Source of the DNA: Nitratireductor indicus C115
Lineage (GTDB): Bacteria; Pseudomonadota; Alphaproteobacteria; Rhizobiales; Rhizobiaceae
Length of the DNA: 64,000 bases
Direction of reading: 5' to 3'
Assembly (NCBI RefSeq): GCF_000300515.1
Contig: NZ_AMSI01000016.1
Location: 52,475-116,474 of the forward strand
This document shows positions 17,378 through 26,066 of the stretch, one piece after another. Under the pieces are notes generated by a model that was given only the letters and a program-made list of their open reading frames with translations, was not told where the DNA came from and did not search any database. The stretch's first letter is position 1. Every line of letters starts with the position of its first letter. Made by a program: the position numbers and the translations under genes.

Positions 17378-18049
17378 ATGAAGATTCTCGTCATAGAAGA
17401 CGACCGGGAGGCGGCGGACTATCTGAAGAACGCCTTTGCCGAGGCCGGTCACACAGCCGATATTGCCCGCGATGGCGATAGCGGCTTCGCCTTGGCCGAT
17501 AGCGGCAGCTATGATGTCTACATTGTTGACCGCATGCTGCCGCGCCGCGACGGCTTGTCCATCATTACCGAACTACGCGAGGGCGGAAACAAGACACCGG
17601 CCCTGATCCTTTCGGCCCTCGGCGAGGTGGACGACCGGGTCACTGGTCTGCGCGCCGGCGGCGACGATTACCTCACCAAGCCCTATGCGTTTTCCGAGCT
17701 TCTTGCCCGTGTCGAGGTGCTGGAGCGCCGGTCGGGTGCGAAAGAGGTCGAGACGGTCTATCGCGTCGCCGATCTCGAACTCGACCGGCTTTCCCACACG
17801 GTGCGCCGCGCCGGTCGGGAAATCGTGCTGCAACCGCGCGAGTTCAGGCTTCTCGAATACATGATGCGCCATGCCGGTCAGGTCGTCACGCGCACCATGC
17901 TTCTGGAGAATGTGTGGGATTATCATTTCGATCCGCAGACAAATGTCATCGACGTTCATATCTCGCGGCTGCGCGGCAAGATCGAGAAGGGCTTCGACAA
18001 GCCCCTGCTGCACACGGTGCGCGGCGCCGGCTATATGCTGAAGGACTGA
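17378..18049 (+). CDS. OmpR/PhoB-family response regulator
   Basis: This 223-residue regulator has a receiver domain with acidic residues E7/D8/D9, phospho-acceptor D51 (YIVDRMLPRRDG) and the conserved lysine in DDYLTKPYAF, then a winged-helix effector domain (about 125-222, with LQPREFRLLEYMM and HISRLRGKIEKG). The next gene, its likely kinase, begins at the very next base after the stop. It sits between degP and glnE as in other Rhizobiales. The target genes are unknown; the link to envelope stress is inferred from degP alone. Confidence 0.88.
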   Translation: MKILVIEDDREAADYLKNAFAEAGHTADIARDGDSGFALADSGSYDVYIVDRMLPRRDGLSIITELREGGNKTPALILSALGEVDDRVTGLRAGGDDYLTKPYAFSELLARVEVLERRSGAKEVETVYRVADLELDRLSHTVRRAGREIVLQPREFRLLEYMMRHAGQVVTRTMLLENVWDYHFDPQTNVIDVHISRLRGKIEKGFDKPLLHTVRGAGYMLKD

Positions 18050-19477
18050 ATGGCCAGGCTCCTTGCGATCCTCAACACGACGGCCGCGCGTCTTTCCGCG
18101 CTCTATCTGCTTCTCTTTGCCGTCTGCGCCACCTTTCTCGTCATCTACATGACGTCGCTTTCTGCCAACATGCTGGTTTCGCAGACGCGCGACGCCATCA
18201 ATGAGGAGGTGAGGGGGCTCGACAGGGCCTATCAGCGCGGTGGGCTTCCCGTTCTCGTCCGCGTGATGGAGGCGCGCGCCCGTCAGCCGGGCGCCAATCT
18301 CTATATGCTGGCCGATATCAATGGCCGCATCCTCTCGGGCAATGTGGAAAGCCTCCAGCCGGGCATTCTGGACATTACGGGCTGGACGGAACGACCCTTC
18401 ACCTACACGCGCTATGGCGAAAGCGAACAGCGACTGAACGGACGTGTCGAGGAAAAGCACGAGGCGATGGCCGTTGTCTTCCGCCTGCCGAGCCAGTTCA
18501 TCGTCCTGGTCGGTCGCGATCTCGGTGAGCCGGAGAAATTTCGGCGGGTGATGCAGCGCGCGCTGGTGGTGACCCTTGCCATCATGAGCCTGGGCGCTTT
18601 CCTGATCTGGTATTTTGTTGGCCGCCGCGCCCTGAAGCGCATCGACCGGGTGTCTGCCGCCAGCCGGCGCATCATGGCCGGCGATCTGACGGGGCGTTTG
18701 CCGATATCCAGCGCCGGCGATGAGTTCGACCGTCTGTCGGACAATCTGAACAAGATGCTCGACCGCATAGCGGCGCTCAACGAAGGTCTGCGCCAGGTCT
18801 CCGACAACATTGCGCATGATTTGAAGACACCGCTGACCCGCCTGCGCAACCGCGCGGAGGCGGCCCTTGCCGGCAAGCCGAAGACCGATGACTATCGCGA
18901 GGCTCTCGAGCGGACCATCGCCGAATCCGACCAGCTCATCCGCACCTTCAACGCCATCCTGATGATCTCGCGTCTTGAGGCCGGCTATTCGGCCGAGCTT
19001 ACAACAGCGGTTGATTTGCGTGCCATCGTGGATGATGTCGAGGAGCTCTATGAACCCCTCGCCGAGGAAGAGGGCGTGACGCTGACTGCGAGCAAGCCCG
19101 AAGGCGCGGTGGAATTCCAGGGCAACCGGGAACTGGTCGGCCAGGCCCTTTCCAACATCGTCGACAATGCCATCAAATATTCCTCCGGCTCGGGCGATGC
19201 GCCGCGCGTCGAGCTGGTTCTGGAAAGAAGCGGCGATGAAATCCGTCTGACGGTGCGCGACAATGGCCCCGGCGTTCCCGAGGCTGACCGCGACCGCGTC
19301 ACAGAGCGTTTCGTGCGTCTTGAGGAAAGCCGCACGCAACCCGGTTCCGGCCTCGGTCTCAGTCTTGCAAAGGCGGTCATGACATTTCATGGTGGCCGCC
19401 TCGAATTCGCCGACAACAATCCGGGTCTGGCGGTGGCGATGGTCTTCCCGGCGAGCCCAGCATCCCGGAAATCCTGA
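18050..19477 (+). CDS. sensor histidine kinase partner of the upstream regulator
   Basis: This 475-residue kinase has two membrane segments (about residues 16-38 and 175-198) enclosing a periplasmic sensing domain. A HAMP domain (RIDRVSAASRRIMAGDL), a phosphoacceptor helix with H256 (NIAHDLKTPL) and an ATPase domain (NIVDNAIKYS, DNGPGVP, GSGLGLSLAKAV) follow. The ATG directly abuts the regulator stop, so the two are co-translated. All catalytic boxes look intact. The signal is unknown. The gene ends 63 bp before glnE, with no obvious terminator between them. Confidence 0.88.
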   Translation: MARLLAILNTTAARLSALYLLLFAVCATFLVIYMTSLSANMLVSQTRDAINEEVRGLDRAYQRGGLPVLVRVMEARARQPGANLYMLADINGRILSGNVESLQPGILDITGWTERPFTYTRYGESEQRLNGRVEEKHEAMAVVFRLPSQFIVLVGRDLGEPEKFRRVMQRALVVTLAIMSLGAFLIWYFVGRRALKRIDRVSAASRRIMAGDLTGRLPISSAGDEFDRLSDNLNKMLDRIAALNEGLRQVSDNIAHDLKTPLTRLRNRAEAALAGKPKTDDYREALERTIAESDQLIRTFNAILMISRLEAGYSAELTTAVDLRAIVDDVEELYEPLAEEEGVTLTASKPEGAVEFQGNRELVGQALSNIVDNAIKYSSGSGDAPRVELVLERSGDEIRLTVRDNGPGVPEADRDRVTERFVRLEESRTQPGSGLGLSLAKAVMTFHGGRLEFADNNPGLAVAMVFPASPASRKS

Positions 19478-19540
19478 CGTCTCCCCTCCGCGATCCGGCT
19501 TTCAGGGCGATCAGCGTGGGCGGAGCGAAAGGGAGGGCAA

Positions 19541-22501
19541 ATGGCTCGCAGTGCAGTGGACGATGGAAGTGCATGGTTCGGCAAGCCCGTAGCGGCGTTG
19601 AAGCCCGTGGATGCCGATGCTGCGCGGGACGCGTTGGAAATCGTGTCGGATGCGGCTGCGGAAGCCGGCTGCAAGAGACTGTCGAAACTCCTTGCCGGCG
19701 AGGCACCGCTCAAACGCTTTCTGGAGGCCGTGTTCGAACTCTCGCCCTTCCTGCGCGATTGCGCACGTCGAAATCCGCATGCGCTGGAAGCCCTGTTCGA
19801 TGAGGTGGCCGATGCGCGCCTTGAAACCCTGATCCACGAAATCGAGCGTTCCGCTTTTGCCGAGGGGCAAAGCGAAAGCGGCATCATGAAGGCGTTGCGC
19901 GCCCACAAGACCGAAGCCCATGCCCTGATCGCGCTTTGCCGCCTGGCGGACGAGGCCGACGCCGAAAAGACGACGCGGCGCTTGAGCACGCTTGCCGATT
20001 CCTGCGTGCGCGCTGCGGTCGACTATCTGCTGCTCGATGCGCATCGGGCCGGCAAGCTCCATCTGCCCGACCCCGAAAAACCCGCCTCCGGCAGCGGCTG
20101 GATCGTCCTCGGCATGGGCAAGCTCGGCGCCAATGAACTGAATTTCTCCTCCGACATCGATCTGATCGTTCTTGTCGATACGGAGGCGCCAGCCATCACC
20201 GAGCCCTACGAGGCGGTTGATCTTTTCGTGCGCCTGACGCGGCGCCTGATCCGAATTTTGCAGGAGCGCACCGAGAACGGCTATGTCTTCCGCACCGACC
20301 TGCGGCTGCGCCCTGATCCGGGATCGACGCCGCTCGCCATCCCTGTGAACGCGGCGCTGCATTATTATGAAAGCCGGGGCCAGAACTGGGAACGCGCGGC
20401 CATGATCAAGGCCCGCCCGGTGGCGGGGGACATCTCCGCCGGCACTGCCTTCCTGAAAGAGCTGCAACCCTATGTGTGGCGGAAATATCTGGACTATGCG
20501 GCGATTGCCGACGTGCATTCCATCAAGCGCCAGATTCATGCGCACAAGGGCCATGGCGAGATCGCCGTCAAGGGACACAACGTCAAGCTCGGGCGCGGCG
20601 GAATTCGCGAGATCGAGTTCTTCGTCCAGACCCAGCAGCTCATTGCCGGCGGGCGCTTTCCGGAGTTGCGCGGTCGCCAGACGGTCGCCATGCTCGGCCA
20701 GCTCGCCGCCCATGGCTGGATCGGCGAGGAGGTGCGCGAGGCGCTGACCCGGCAATACTGGTTCCTGCGCGATGTCGAGCATGCGCTCCAGATGATCGCC
20801 GACGAGCAGACCCACACCCTGCCGGAGGAAGACGAGGAAATCGAACAGGTTGCGCATCTTCTGGGCTTCGAGAATGCCGAGGCCTTTTCGGTGGCGTTCC
20901 GCGAGACCCTGCGGCTGGTCGAAAAGCACTATGCCGCCCTGTTCGAGACCGCACCTCAGCTTTCCCGCGGCATCGGAAATCTCGTCTTCACCGGTGATGT
21001 GGACGATCCCGGTACGCTACAGACTTTGTCGGAACTTGGCTTCGAGCGTCCGAGTGACATGTGCCGCGTCATTCGCGGCTGGCACTATGGCCGCTACAAG
21101 GCCACCCAGTCGGCAGAGGCGCGCGAGCGCCTGACGGAGCTGACGCCCGCGCTTCTGGAAGCCTTTGGCGCCACGCGCCGCGCCGATGAGGCTCTTTTGC
21201 GCTTCGACGCCTTTTTGGCCGGTCTCCCGGCGGGCATCCAGCTCTTTTCGCTGCTCCAGTCGAACCCGGCGCTGCTCGACCTTCTGGTGCGCATCATGGG
21301 TGCTGCGCCGCGTCTGGCGGCCATCATCACCCGCCGGCCGCATGTCTTCGACGGGCTTCTCGACCCCGCGCTTCTGTCGGAACTGCCTGACCGGGATTAT
21401 CTCGCCGAAAGACTGGACTCCTTCCTTGCCGGTGCGCAGATCTATGAGGAAATCCTCGACCGGCTGCGCATCTTCGCCGCCGAGCAGAAATTCCTGATCG
21501 GCATACGCCTTCTGACGGGTGCGATCGATGCGGCGCGGGCGGGCCGGGCCTTTTCCGATCTGGCCGATCTGACGGTCGGATCGGCGCTCGATGCGGTCAT
21601 TGCCAATTTTACCCTCCGCCACGGGCGTATCGAGCAGGGGCGTGTCGCCATTCTCGGCATGGGCAAGCTTGGCAGCCGCGAATTGACGGCGGGCTCCGAC
21701 ATCGATCTGATCCTGCTTTATGACCATGCGCCCGAAGCCGATTTCTCCGATGGCGAGAAGCAGCTTGCCCCTTCCGAATATTATGCGCGGTTGACGCAAC
21801 GGCTGATCGCGGCGGTTTCGGCACCCACTGCGGAGGGCGTGCTTTACGAGCTCGATCTGCGCCTGCGTCCTTCCGGCAACAAGGGTCCGGTGGCCACCGA
21901 GATCGGTGCCTTCTCGCGTTATCAGCGCAATGAGGCCTGGACCTGGGAGCACATGGCGCTCACCCGCGCCCGCGCGGTGGCGGGCGACGAGGGCTTGCGG
22001 GTCCGCGCCGAGGCGGAGGTGGAGGAAATCATTGCTCTGCCGCGCGACCGCGCGAAGATATTTACCGATGCAGCCGAGATGCGCGCGCTCCTGGAGGAGG
22101 AAAAGCCTGCCCGGGACCTTTGGGACCTGAAGCTTCTGCCGGGTGGCCTGATCGACCTGGAGTTCATTGCACAGGTTGCCGTTCTGACGGGAGGTTGCGC
22201 CGCCGGTGAACGGCCCACAGGCACGGTGGATGTGCTCAACACGTTGTCGGATGCCTTTTGCCCGCCCCAGACACGCGGGGAACTTGCCGACGCACATCGG
22301 CTCTACACCATGCTGACGCAGATCACCCGGCTCTGTCTTGAGGGCGGTTTCGACCCCGATGAGGCACCGCCCGGTTTCGCCGATCTCCTGTTGCGTCAGA
22401 CGGATCTGCCGGAGCTGAAGGTTCTTGAAGCCCATGTCGAGGAAACCGCTGGCCGCGTGCGCCGCCATTTCGAGACGCTGTTGGGGCAGGGGAAGAAGTA
22501 G
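19541..22501 (+). CDS. glnE: bifunctional glutamine synthetase adenylyltransferase/adenylyl-removing enzyme GlnE
   Basis: This 986-residue enzyme attaches AMP to and removes it from a tyrosine of glutamine synthetase, under PII control, tuning nitrogen assimilation. Two nucleotidyltransferase domains are visible. The N-terminal (deadenylylating) one has LGMGKLGANEL and SSDIDL at about residues 187-210. The C-terminal (adenylylating) one has LGMGKLGSREL and GSDIDLILL near 700-725. Each is followed by GlnD/PII-uridylyltransferase-like helical domains. The length matches the family (about 940-990). The N-terminus may start at this ATG or slightly later; a GGGAGGG motif supports this one. Confidence 0.94.
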   Translation: MARSAVDDGSAWFGKPVAALKPVDADAARDALEIVSDAAAEAGCKRLSKLLAGEAPLKRFLEAVFELSPFLRDCARRNPHALEALFDEVADARLETLIHEIERSAFAEGQSESGIMKALRAHKTEAHALIALCRLADEADAEKTTRRLSTLADSCVRAAVDYLLLDAHRAGKLHLPDPEKPASGSGWIVLGMGKLGANELNFSSDIDLIVLVDTEAPAITEPYEAVDLFVRLTRRLIRILQERTENGYVFRTDLRLRPDPGSTPLAIPVNAALHYYESRGQNWERAAMIKARPVAGDISAGTAFLKELQPYVWRKYLDYAAIADVHSIKRQIHAHKGHGEIAVKGHNVKLGRGGIREIEFFVQTQQLIAGGRFPELRGRQTVAMLGQLAAHGWIGEEVREALTRQYWFLRDVEHALQMIADEQTHTLPEEDEEIEQVAHLLGFENAEAFSVAFRETLRLVEKHYAALFETAPQLSRGIGNLVFTGDVDDPGTLQTLSELGFERPSDMCRVIRGWHYGRYKATQSAEARERLTELTPALLEAFGATRRADEALLRFDAFLAGLPAGIQLFSLLQSNPALLDLLVRIMGAAPRLAAIITRRPHVFDGLLDPALLSELPDRDYLAERLDSFLAGAQIYEEILDRLRIFAAEQKFLIGIRLLTGAIDAARAGRAFSDLADLTVGSALDAVIANFTLRHGRIEQGRVAILGMGKLGSRELTAGSDIDLILLYDHAPEADFSDGEKQLAPSEYYARLTQRLIAAVSAPTAEGVLYELDLRLRPSGNKGPVATEIGAFSRYQRNEAWTWEHMALTRARAVAGDEGLRVRAEAEVEEIIALPRDRAKIFTDAAEMRALLEEEKPARDLWDLKLLPGGLIDLEFIAQVAVLTGGCAAGERPTGTVDVLNTLSDAFCPPQTRGELADAHRLYTMLTQITRLCLEGGFDPDEAPPGFADLLLRQTDLPELKVLEAHVEETAGRVRRHFETLLGQGKK

Positions 22502-22551
22502 CGGAAATCGGGCGCCTTATGCTTCCCTACCAAACGCGTTGCCGCCGCATT

Positions 22552-22613
22552 CCTTCTCCCCGTTAAAACAGGGAAAAGGTGCCGGCAGGGCAGAGGAGGC
22601 GCGCCTCGGCACC
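22552..22613. terminator. double stem-loop between convergent glnE and pleC-like genes
   Basis: The first hairpin pairs CCTTCTCCC (22552-22560) with GGGAAAAGG (22571-22579) with one mismatch. The second pairs GGTGCCG (22578-22584) with CGGCACC (22607-22613) and encloses the palindrome GAGGCGCGCCTC. It sits between the convergent stops of glnE and the kinase gene and could end transcription from both sides. The first arm and following GTGCCGGCAGG resemble a common Rhizobiales intergenic repeat. Confidence 0.5.
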
Positions 22614-22655
22614 GCCATATCCAGCAAGGCGCCCGTCCTTCATCCGCCACCGCCA

Positions 22656-25001
22656 TCACGCAGCGGCGGGGTGAATCCTTTTGCGCTCCTGAACCGGAAT
22701 GCGCACCGACACCACCGTGCCGACACCCTCGTTGGAGCGGATTTTCAACACGCCGCCATGCAGTTCGGCCAGCGAGCGCGAAATGGCAAGCCCGAGGCCC
22801 GAGCCCGTGTGGTTCTTGGAGAACTGGTTCTGCACCTGCTCAAAGGGGCGGCCGAGCTTCTTGAGCGCGTCGCGCGGAATGCCGCAGCCTGAATCCTCGA
22901 TGGTCAGCGTGATCGCCGAGCCCACCTTGCGCGCCCGCAGCGTGATGTGCCCGCCCTCGCCGGTGAACTTCACCGCATTGGAAAGCAGGTTGATGACGAT
23001 CTGTTTTATGGCGCGGCGATCCGCGAACATTGTCATGGTTTCGGGAATATCCGATTTGACTTCGATGTTCTTCTCCGCCGCCTGCAACACCACGACGCGA
23101 ACCGTCTCGCGGATCAGCGGGCAAAGGTCGATCTCCTCGCGCTCCACCGAAAACTGTCCGGCCTCGATCTTCGACATGTCGAGAATGTCGTTGATGACCC
23201 CGAGCAGGTAGGAACCGCTGGAACAGATGTCGCGCACATATTCCTCATAGCGCTCCGAGCCGAGCGGGCCGAACATGCCCGATTGCATGACCTCGGAGAA
23301 ACCGATGATGGCATTGAGCGGCGTGCGCAGCTCATGCGACATGTTGGCGAGGAATTCCGACTTCGCGCGGTTGGCCGCCTCCGCGCGCTCCGTCTCGCGC
23401 ATGTATTTGCGGTTCAGTTCGCTGAGTTCGGCGGAACGATCCTGCTCGGCGCGGCGCGCCACGCTCAGGTCGTGGATCGTCGCCATCAGCCGGCGCTCGC
23501 TATCCACCAGCTTGCCCTGGTGCTGCTTCAGCTGCGTGATGTCGGTGCCGACCGAAACGGTGCCGCCGTCGCGCGTCTTCATTTCGGTCACCTGCAGCCA
23601 GCGCCCGTCGGAGAGCTGGCGTTCGAAGGTGGCGCTGTTGCTGGTGGCCGATGCCGCCGTCAGGATGCGCCTTTCGGAGCGGAAGGAAGGCGCAAGCGTC
23701 TCGATGTCGCGCCGCCGCGCACCCGGCACCACATGGTTCGCCTCGACGCCGATATCCTGCTGGTATTTGGAGTTGCACATGATGAGCCGCTCCGAATAAT
23801 CCCACAGCACGAAGCTCTCCGAAATGCTCTCGATGGCCGTGCGCAACCGAAGATCGGCGGCCTCGGTCTGCTGGGCCAGCGTGCGCTGCTCCGTCACGTC
23901 CACGGCGATGCCGATCAGGTGGAGTTCCGGCGCCTGCGGGTCCACCACCTGCGCGCGCGCCCGCATCCATACCCAATGCCCTTCCGCGTGGCGCATCCGG
24001 AACACCCGGTCCACCTGGTCGATCTCGCGCGCCACGATCCGGTTGGCGATCTCGAAAAGGTCGCCATCCTCGGGATGGATGATGGCGGAAACCTCGCCGA
24101 AGGAGAGCATTTCGTCGGTGGGCTCATAGCCCAGCATGTCGAACATGGAGCGCGACCAGAACATCTTGCCGCGCACCATGTCCCAGTCCCAGAGGCCGCA
24201 GCGTCCGCGCACCATGGCCATGTCGATGCGCTCATGGGCTTCGAGATAGATGCGGTCAGCGGCCTGCGCCCGCGCTGCCTGGCTGAAATAGGCATAGAGG
24301 ATCACCATCAGGATCCCCGCCGTCAGCGAGAACAGCGTCACGTTGAGCGAAACCGAACGCCGCCATTCGGCAAAAAGCGCATCGCGCGAGGTCAGCGCCG
24401 CCACCGCGCCGTCCTGCCCGCGAATGAAAACGATCAAGGCAAGCCAGGGTTCGCCGGCCACCTCCACATCCATGACGCCGGCGCGTGCGCCGAACAGGAA
24501 CAGCGGCTGCCCGCCCGAAAGAACGGCTTCCAGCGACCGGCCCACCATGTCCTGTCCGTTGGAGGAGGCGGCAATCACGTTGAAGCCGGCATCGGTCACG
24601 GCAAGCACCCGCCGTTCGGCGGAGCCGACCCGGCGCGAGGTTTCCTCGATCAGCGCGCGGGCCCGGTCTGCACCGTCTTCCTCGCTCGATGTTTCCACCG
24701 ACAGTGTGACGGCGATGGATTCGGCTGCAAGCGCCAGCATCGTCTTGGCGTCGCGCTCGATATCGTCGCGCCAGTTCAGAAGCGAAACGAAGCGCGCGGC
24801 GGCCACCACGAGCAGGAAAATGATGATGAGAATGGGGATGGAACGGCGCAAATGCGGCTCGATCGCCAGAAGGCGTTCGTAAGCGGGTGCCGCAATGATC
24901 TTCGCGTTGCCCGCCAGGCCCATGCGCGACTTGCGTCGATGCCGTGACCTGGCAGAGCGGCCCGTAATTCCGGGCAAGACCCAGCCCTCAGCCTTCGCCA
25001 T
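22656..25001 (-). CDS. pleC: PleC/DivJ-type PAS sensor histidine kinase
   Basis: This 781-residue membrane kinase has an N-terminal hydrophobic segment (about residues 54-72), an extracytoplasmic domain, a second segment (about 216-240), two or three PAS domains (with ENMLFSF-like and EGHWVWMRARAQVVD features), then the kinase core. The phosphoacceptor is H556 in SHELRTPLNAIIGFSEVM. The following FGPLG and NDILDMSKIEAGQF are characteristic of the PleC/DivJ/PdhS family that acts on DivK/PleD in cell-cycle and polarity control. The ATPase boxes (NLLSNAVKFT, SGCGIP, GSGLGLAIS) are intact. The position beside glnE and degP matches the pleC locus recalled for Sinorhizobium. The symbol is assigned with moderate confidence, as DivJ is an alternative. 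Confidence 0.7.
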   Translation of the reverse strand: MAKAEGWVLPGITGRSARSRHRRKSRMGLAGNAKIIAAPAYERLLAIEPHLRRSIPILIIIFLLVVAAARFVSLLNWRDDIERDAKTMLALAAESIAVTLSVETSSEEDGADRARALIEETSRRVGSAERRVLAVTDAGFNVIAASSNGQDMVGRSLEAVLSGGQPLFLFGARAGVMDVEVAGEPWLALIVFIRGQDGAVAALTSRDALFAEWRRSVSLNVTLFSLTAGILMVILYAYFSQAARAQAADRIYLEAHERIDMAMVRGRCGLWDWDMVRGKMFWSRSMFDMLGYEPTDEMLSFGEVSAIIHPEDGDLFEIANRIVAREIDQVDRVFRMRHAEGHWVWMRARAQVVDPQAPELHLIGIAVDVTEQRTLAQQTEAADLRLRTAIESISESFVLWDYSERLIMCNSKYQQDIGVEANHVVPGARRRDIETLAPSFRSERRILTAASATSNSATFERQLSDGRWLQVTEMKTRDGGTVSVGTDITQLKQHQGKLVDSERRLMATIHDLSVARRAEQDRSAELSELNRKYMRETERAEAANRAKSEFLANMSHELRTPLNAIIGFSEVMQSGMFGPLGSERYEEYVRDICSSGSYLLGVINDILDMSKIEAGQFSVEREEIDLCPLIRETVRVVVLQAAEKNIEVKSDIPETMTMFADRRAIKQIVINLLSNAVKFTGEGGHITLRARKVGSAITLTIEDSGCGIPRDALKKLGRPFEQVQNQFSKNHTGSGLGLAISRSLAELHGGVLKIRSNEGVGTVVSVRIPVQERKRIHPAAA

Positions 25002-25035
25002 GCGACGGGCTCCCTCGTTCCTTGTTCAGTCAGAT

Positions 25036-25086
25036 GATTCGGTACCGCCAACTGCCGAATCATCCATAAGGAATCAAAGGTGATTC
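25036..25086. promoter_or_regulatory. cluster of four GANTC (CcrM) sites upstream of the pleC-like gene
   Basis: GATTC at 25036, GAATC at 25057, GAATC at 25071 and GATTC at 25082 fall within 51 bp, 35-85 bp before the kinase start. The first two lie in a perfect 10-bp inverted repeat (GATGATTCGG / CCGAATCATC), and the last two in GAATCA / TGATTC. GANTC is the CcrM methylation site of alphaproteobacteria, whose methylation state times cell-cycle promoters. No clear CtrA box was seen. Confidence 0.6.
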
Positions 25087-25131
25087 GCCTTGTCCAGAGG
25101 GCCGGGTAAAAAAGACATTAACGGACCGCTT

Positions 25132-25443
25132 TTAATCCATCCCGTAGAGCGGTACCTGCCACCCTTGCATGGGCGGCGCGACCATCAGCAGGGCGGGTTC
25201 ATGGGGCCTGTAATGGCCATGTCTTTCAACGCGCAGCGTGCTGTCTGCCCGGCAGTGGATGCTGTAGATCAGTTCGCCCCGCTCGATGTCGGGTTCCTGT
25301 TCGCGCATTCGCGTCCACACGCCCATGGCGATGATCAGCAGGAACAGTGTGGTGGTGGGCGATAGGGCCCACAGGATTTGCACGCCCACGGATGAGTTGC
25401 TGTAGGCTTCGATGAGGTTCTGCAGGAAAGATGCGTCTTCCAT
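25132..25443 (-). CDS. small single-pass membrane protein upstream of the pleC-like gene
   Basis: This 103-residue protein has one membrane segment (about residues 26-41, LSPTTTLFLLIIAMGVW), an acidic juxtamembrane stretch (REQEPDIERGEL), and a C-terminal part ending APPMQGWQVPLYGMD. I chose the ATG at 25443 because GGGGAG lies 6 bases before it. The frame is open further upstream, but there it runs through a repeat element and has no coding character. It is 130 bp upstream of the kinase on the same strand and may be co-regulated. I do not recognise the family; the function is unknown. Confidence 0.65.
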   Translation of the reverse strand: MEDASFLQNLIEAYSNSSVGVQILWALSPTTTLFLLIIAMGVWTRMREQEPDIERGELIYSIHCRADSTLRVERHGHYRPHEPALLMVAPPMQGWQVPLYGMD

Positions 25444-25495
25444 TGTCGGCTCCCCGAGCTTGTCGCCTGAAAAAGGCCACCAGCGCTTCATGCGT

Positions 25496-25587
25496 CTGGT
25501 GACCGGGGAGTTCGTAAGCCGCCCAGAGACGACCGCCATGGCCTTTAGGCCGAAGCCCTGGACATGCGCCACAGCCTCCCCGGCCAT
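25496..25587 (-). repeat. 92-bp structured repeat, copy A
   Basis: This block is 90/92 identical to 25781-25872, exactly 285 bp away, with no gaps; weaker similarity runs 18 bp further. Read on the minus strand it is closed by CCGGGGAG / CTCCCCGG. It also contains CCAGGG / CTCTGG and a GGCC-UAAA-GGCC hairpin, so it could fold as a compact RNA. It ends 53 bp before the small membrane protein gene on the same strand. I do not recognise it as a named riboswitch or RNA. Confidence 0.75.
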
Positions 25588-25780
25588 AGGCTGAGGAGGT
25601 GTCATTGCGGCCGACACCGGCCGCTCTGAGAGGGGTTACGACGCCCCGAAACCGGCATCGCCGGCTCTGGTGCGACTGTAAGCCCTGCTCATTGCCCTGC
25701 AAAGCCTGAAAGAACGTGTTTCAGGAAAATATTCCGGGCGGTGACGGGATGGGCGTTTCGCGGGGCGCGGGGTTGGCGGG
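25588..25780. other. spacer between the two structured repeats, hairpin-rich, no convincing gene
   Basis: This 193-bp stretch holds several perfect short inverted repeats: GCGGCCG / CGGCCGC near 25607, CCGGC / GCCGG near 25652, and CCTGAAA / TTTCAGG (25705-25711 and 25719-25725). Open frames through it are short, carry the repeat sequence and lack family features, so I call no gene here. Confidence 0.5.
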
Positions 25781-25872
25781 CTGGTGACCGGGAAGTTCGT
25801 AAGCCGCCCAGAGACGACCGCCATGGCCTTTAGGCCGAAGCCCTGGACATGCGCCATAGCCTCCCCGGCCAT
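25781..25872 (-). repeat. 92-bp structured repeat, copy B
   Basis: This is the partner of 25496-25587, with two substitutions. In minus-strand RNA the change inside the closing stem turns a G-C pair into G-U (CCGGGGAG with CTTCCCGG), keeping all eight pairs. The same change on the plus strand would create an A-C mismatch. This single observation favours a minus-strand transcript. About 100 bp of repeat-like sequence (25960-26030, with CCTTCTCC and GGGAAAAGG) separates it from pepN. Confidence 0.75.
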
Positions 25873-26066
25873 GGGTTGAGGGCGCATCATCCGCGACACG
25901 CCATTTTGCCGCAACCCGAAGCATGCTGATTGCCACCTCAACGAATGCATCGCCGCACGCGCTACCGTATTCCTTCTCCTCCAATGGCCGGGAAAAGGCC
26001 CCAGCTGGAGGTGAGGGGTGCGCGCCCGCGTTCCAAGGCGCGGTATCCGGGCCTCAAACCGTGCGT

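Noticed and set aside
17573-19390. A 605-codon open frame antisense to the response regulator and kinase pair
   Set aside because: It crosses two real genes, has low-complexity His/Arg-rich sequence and no family features; it is a compositional shadow.
22947-24947. A 666-codon open frame antisense to the PleC-like kinase
   Set aside because: The kinase on the other strand has complete HisKA and ATPase motifs; the antisense product is His/Arg-rich with no recognisable domain.
25100-25131. CtrA binding site (TTAA-N7-TTAA) before the PleC-like kinase
   Set aside because: The two TTAA-like elements near 25118-25134 are spaced about 10 bases apart rather than 7, and one overlaps the stop codon of the upstream gene.
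25444-25617. N-terminal extension of the 103-residue membrane protein through repeat copy A
   Set aside because: The extension is encoded by the duplicated 92-bp element and also appears, fused to unrelated sequence, at copy B; a good ribosome-binding site exists for the inner ATG.
25496-25872. Tandem glycine or other known tandem riboswitch
   Set aside because: The conserved cores of glycine, FMN, cobalamin, SAM-II and TPP riboswitches are not present in either copy.
25588-25890. Integron attC sites as an explanation for the repeats
   Set aside because: No GTTRRRY / RYYYAAC ends and no integrase or cassette genes are present.
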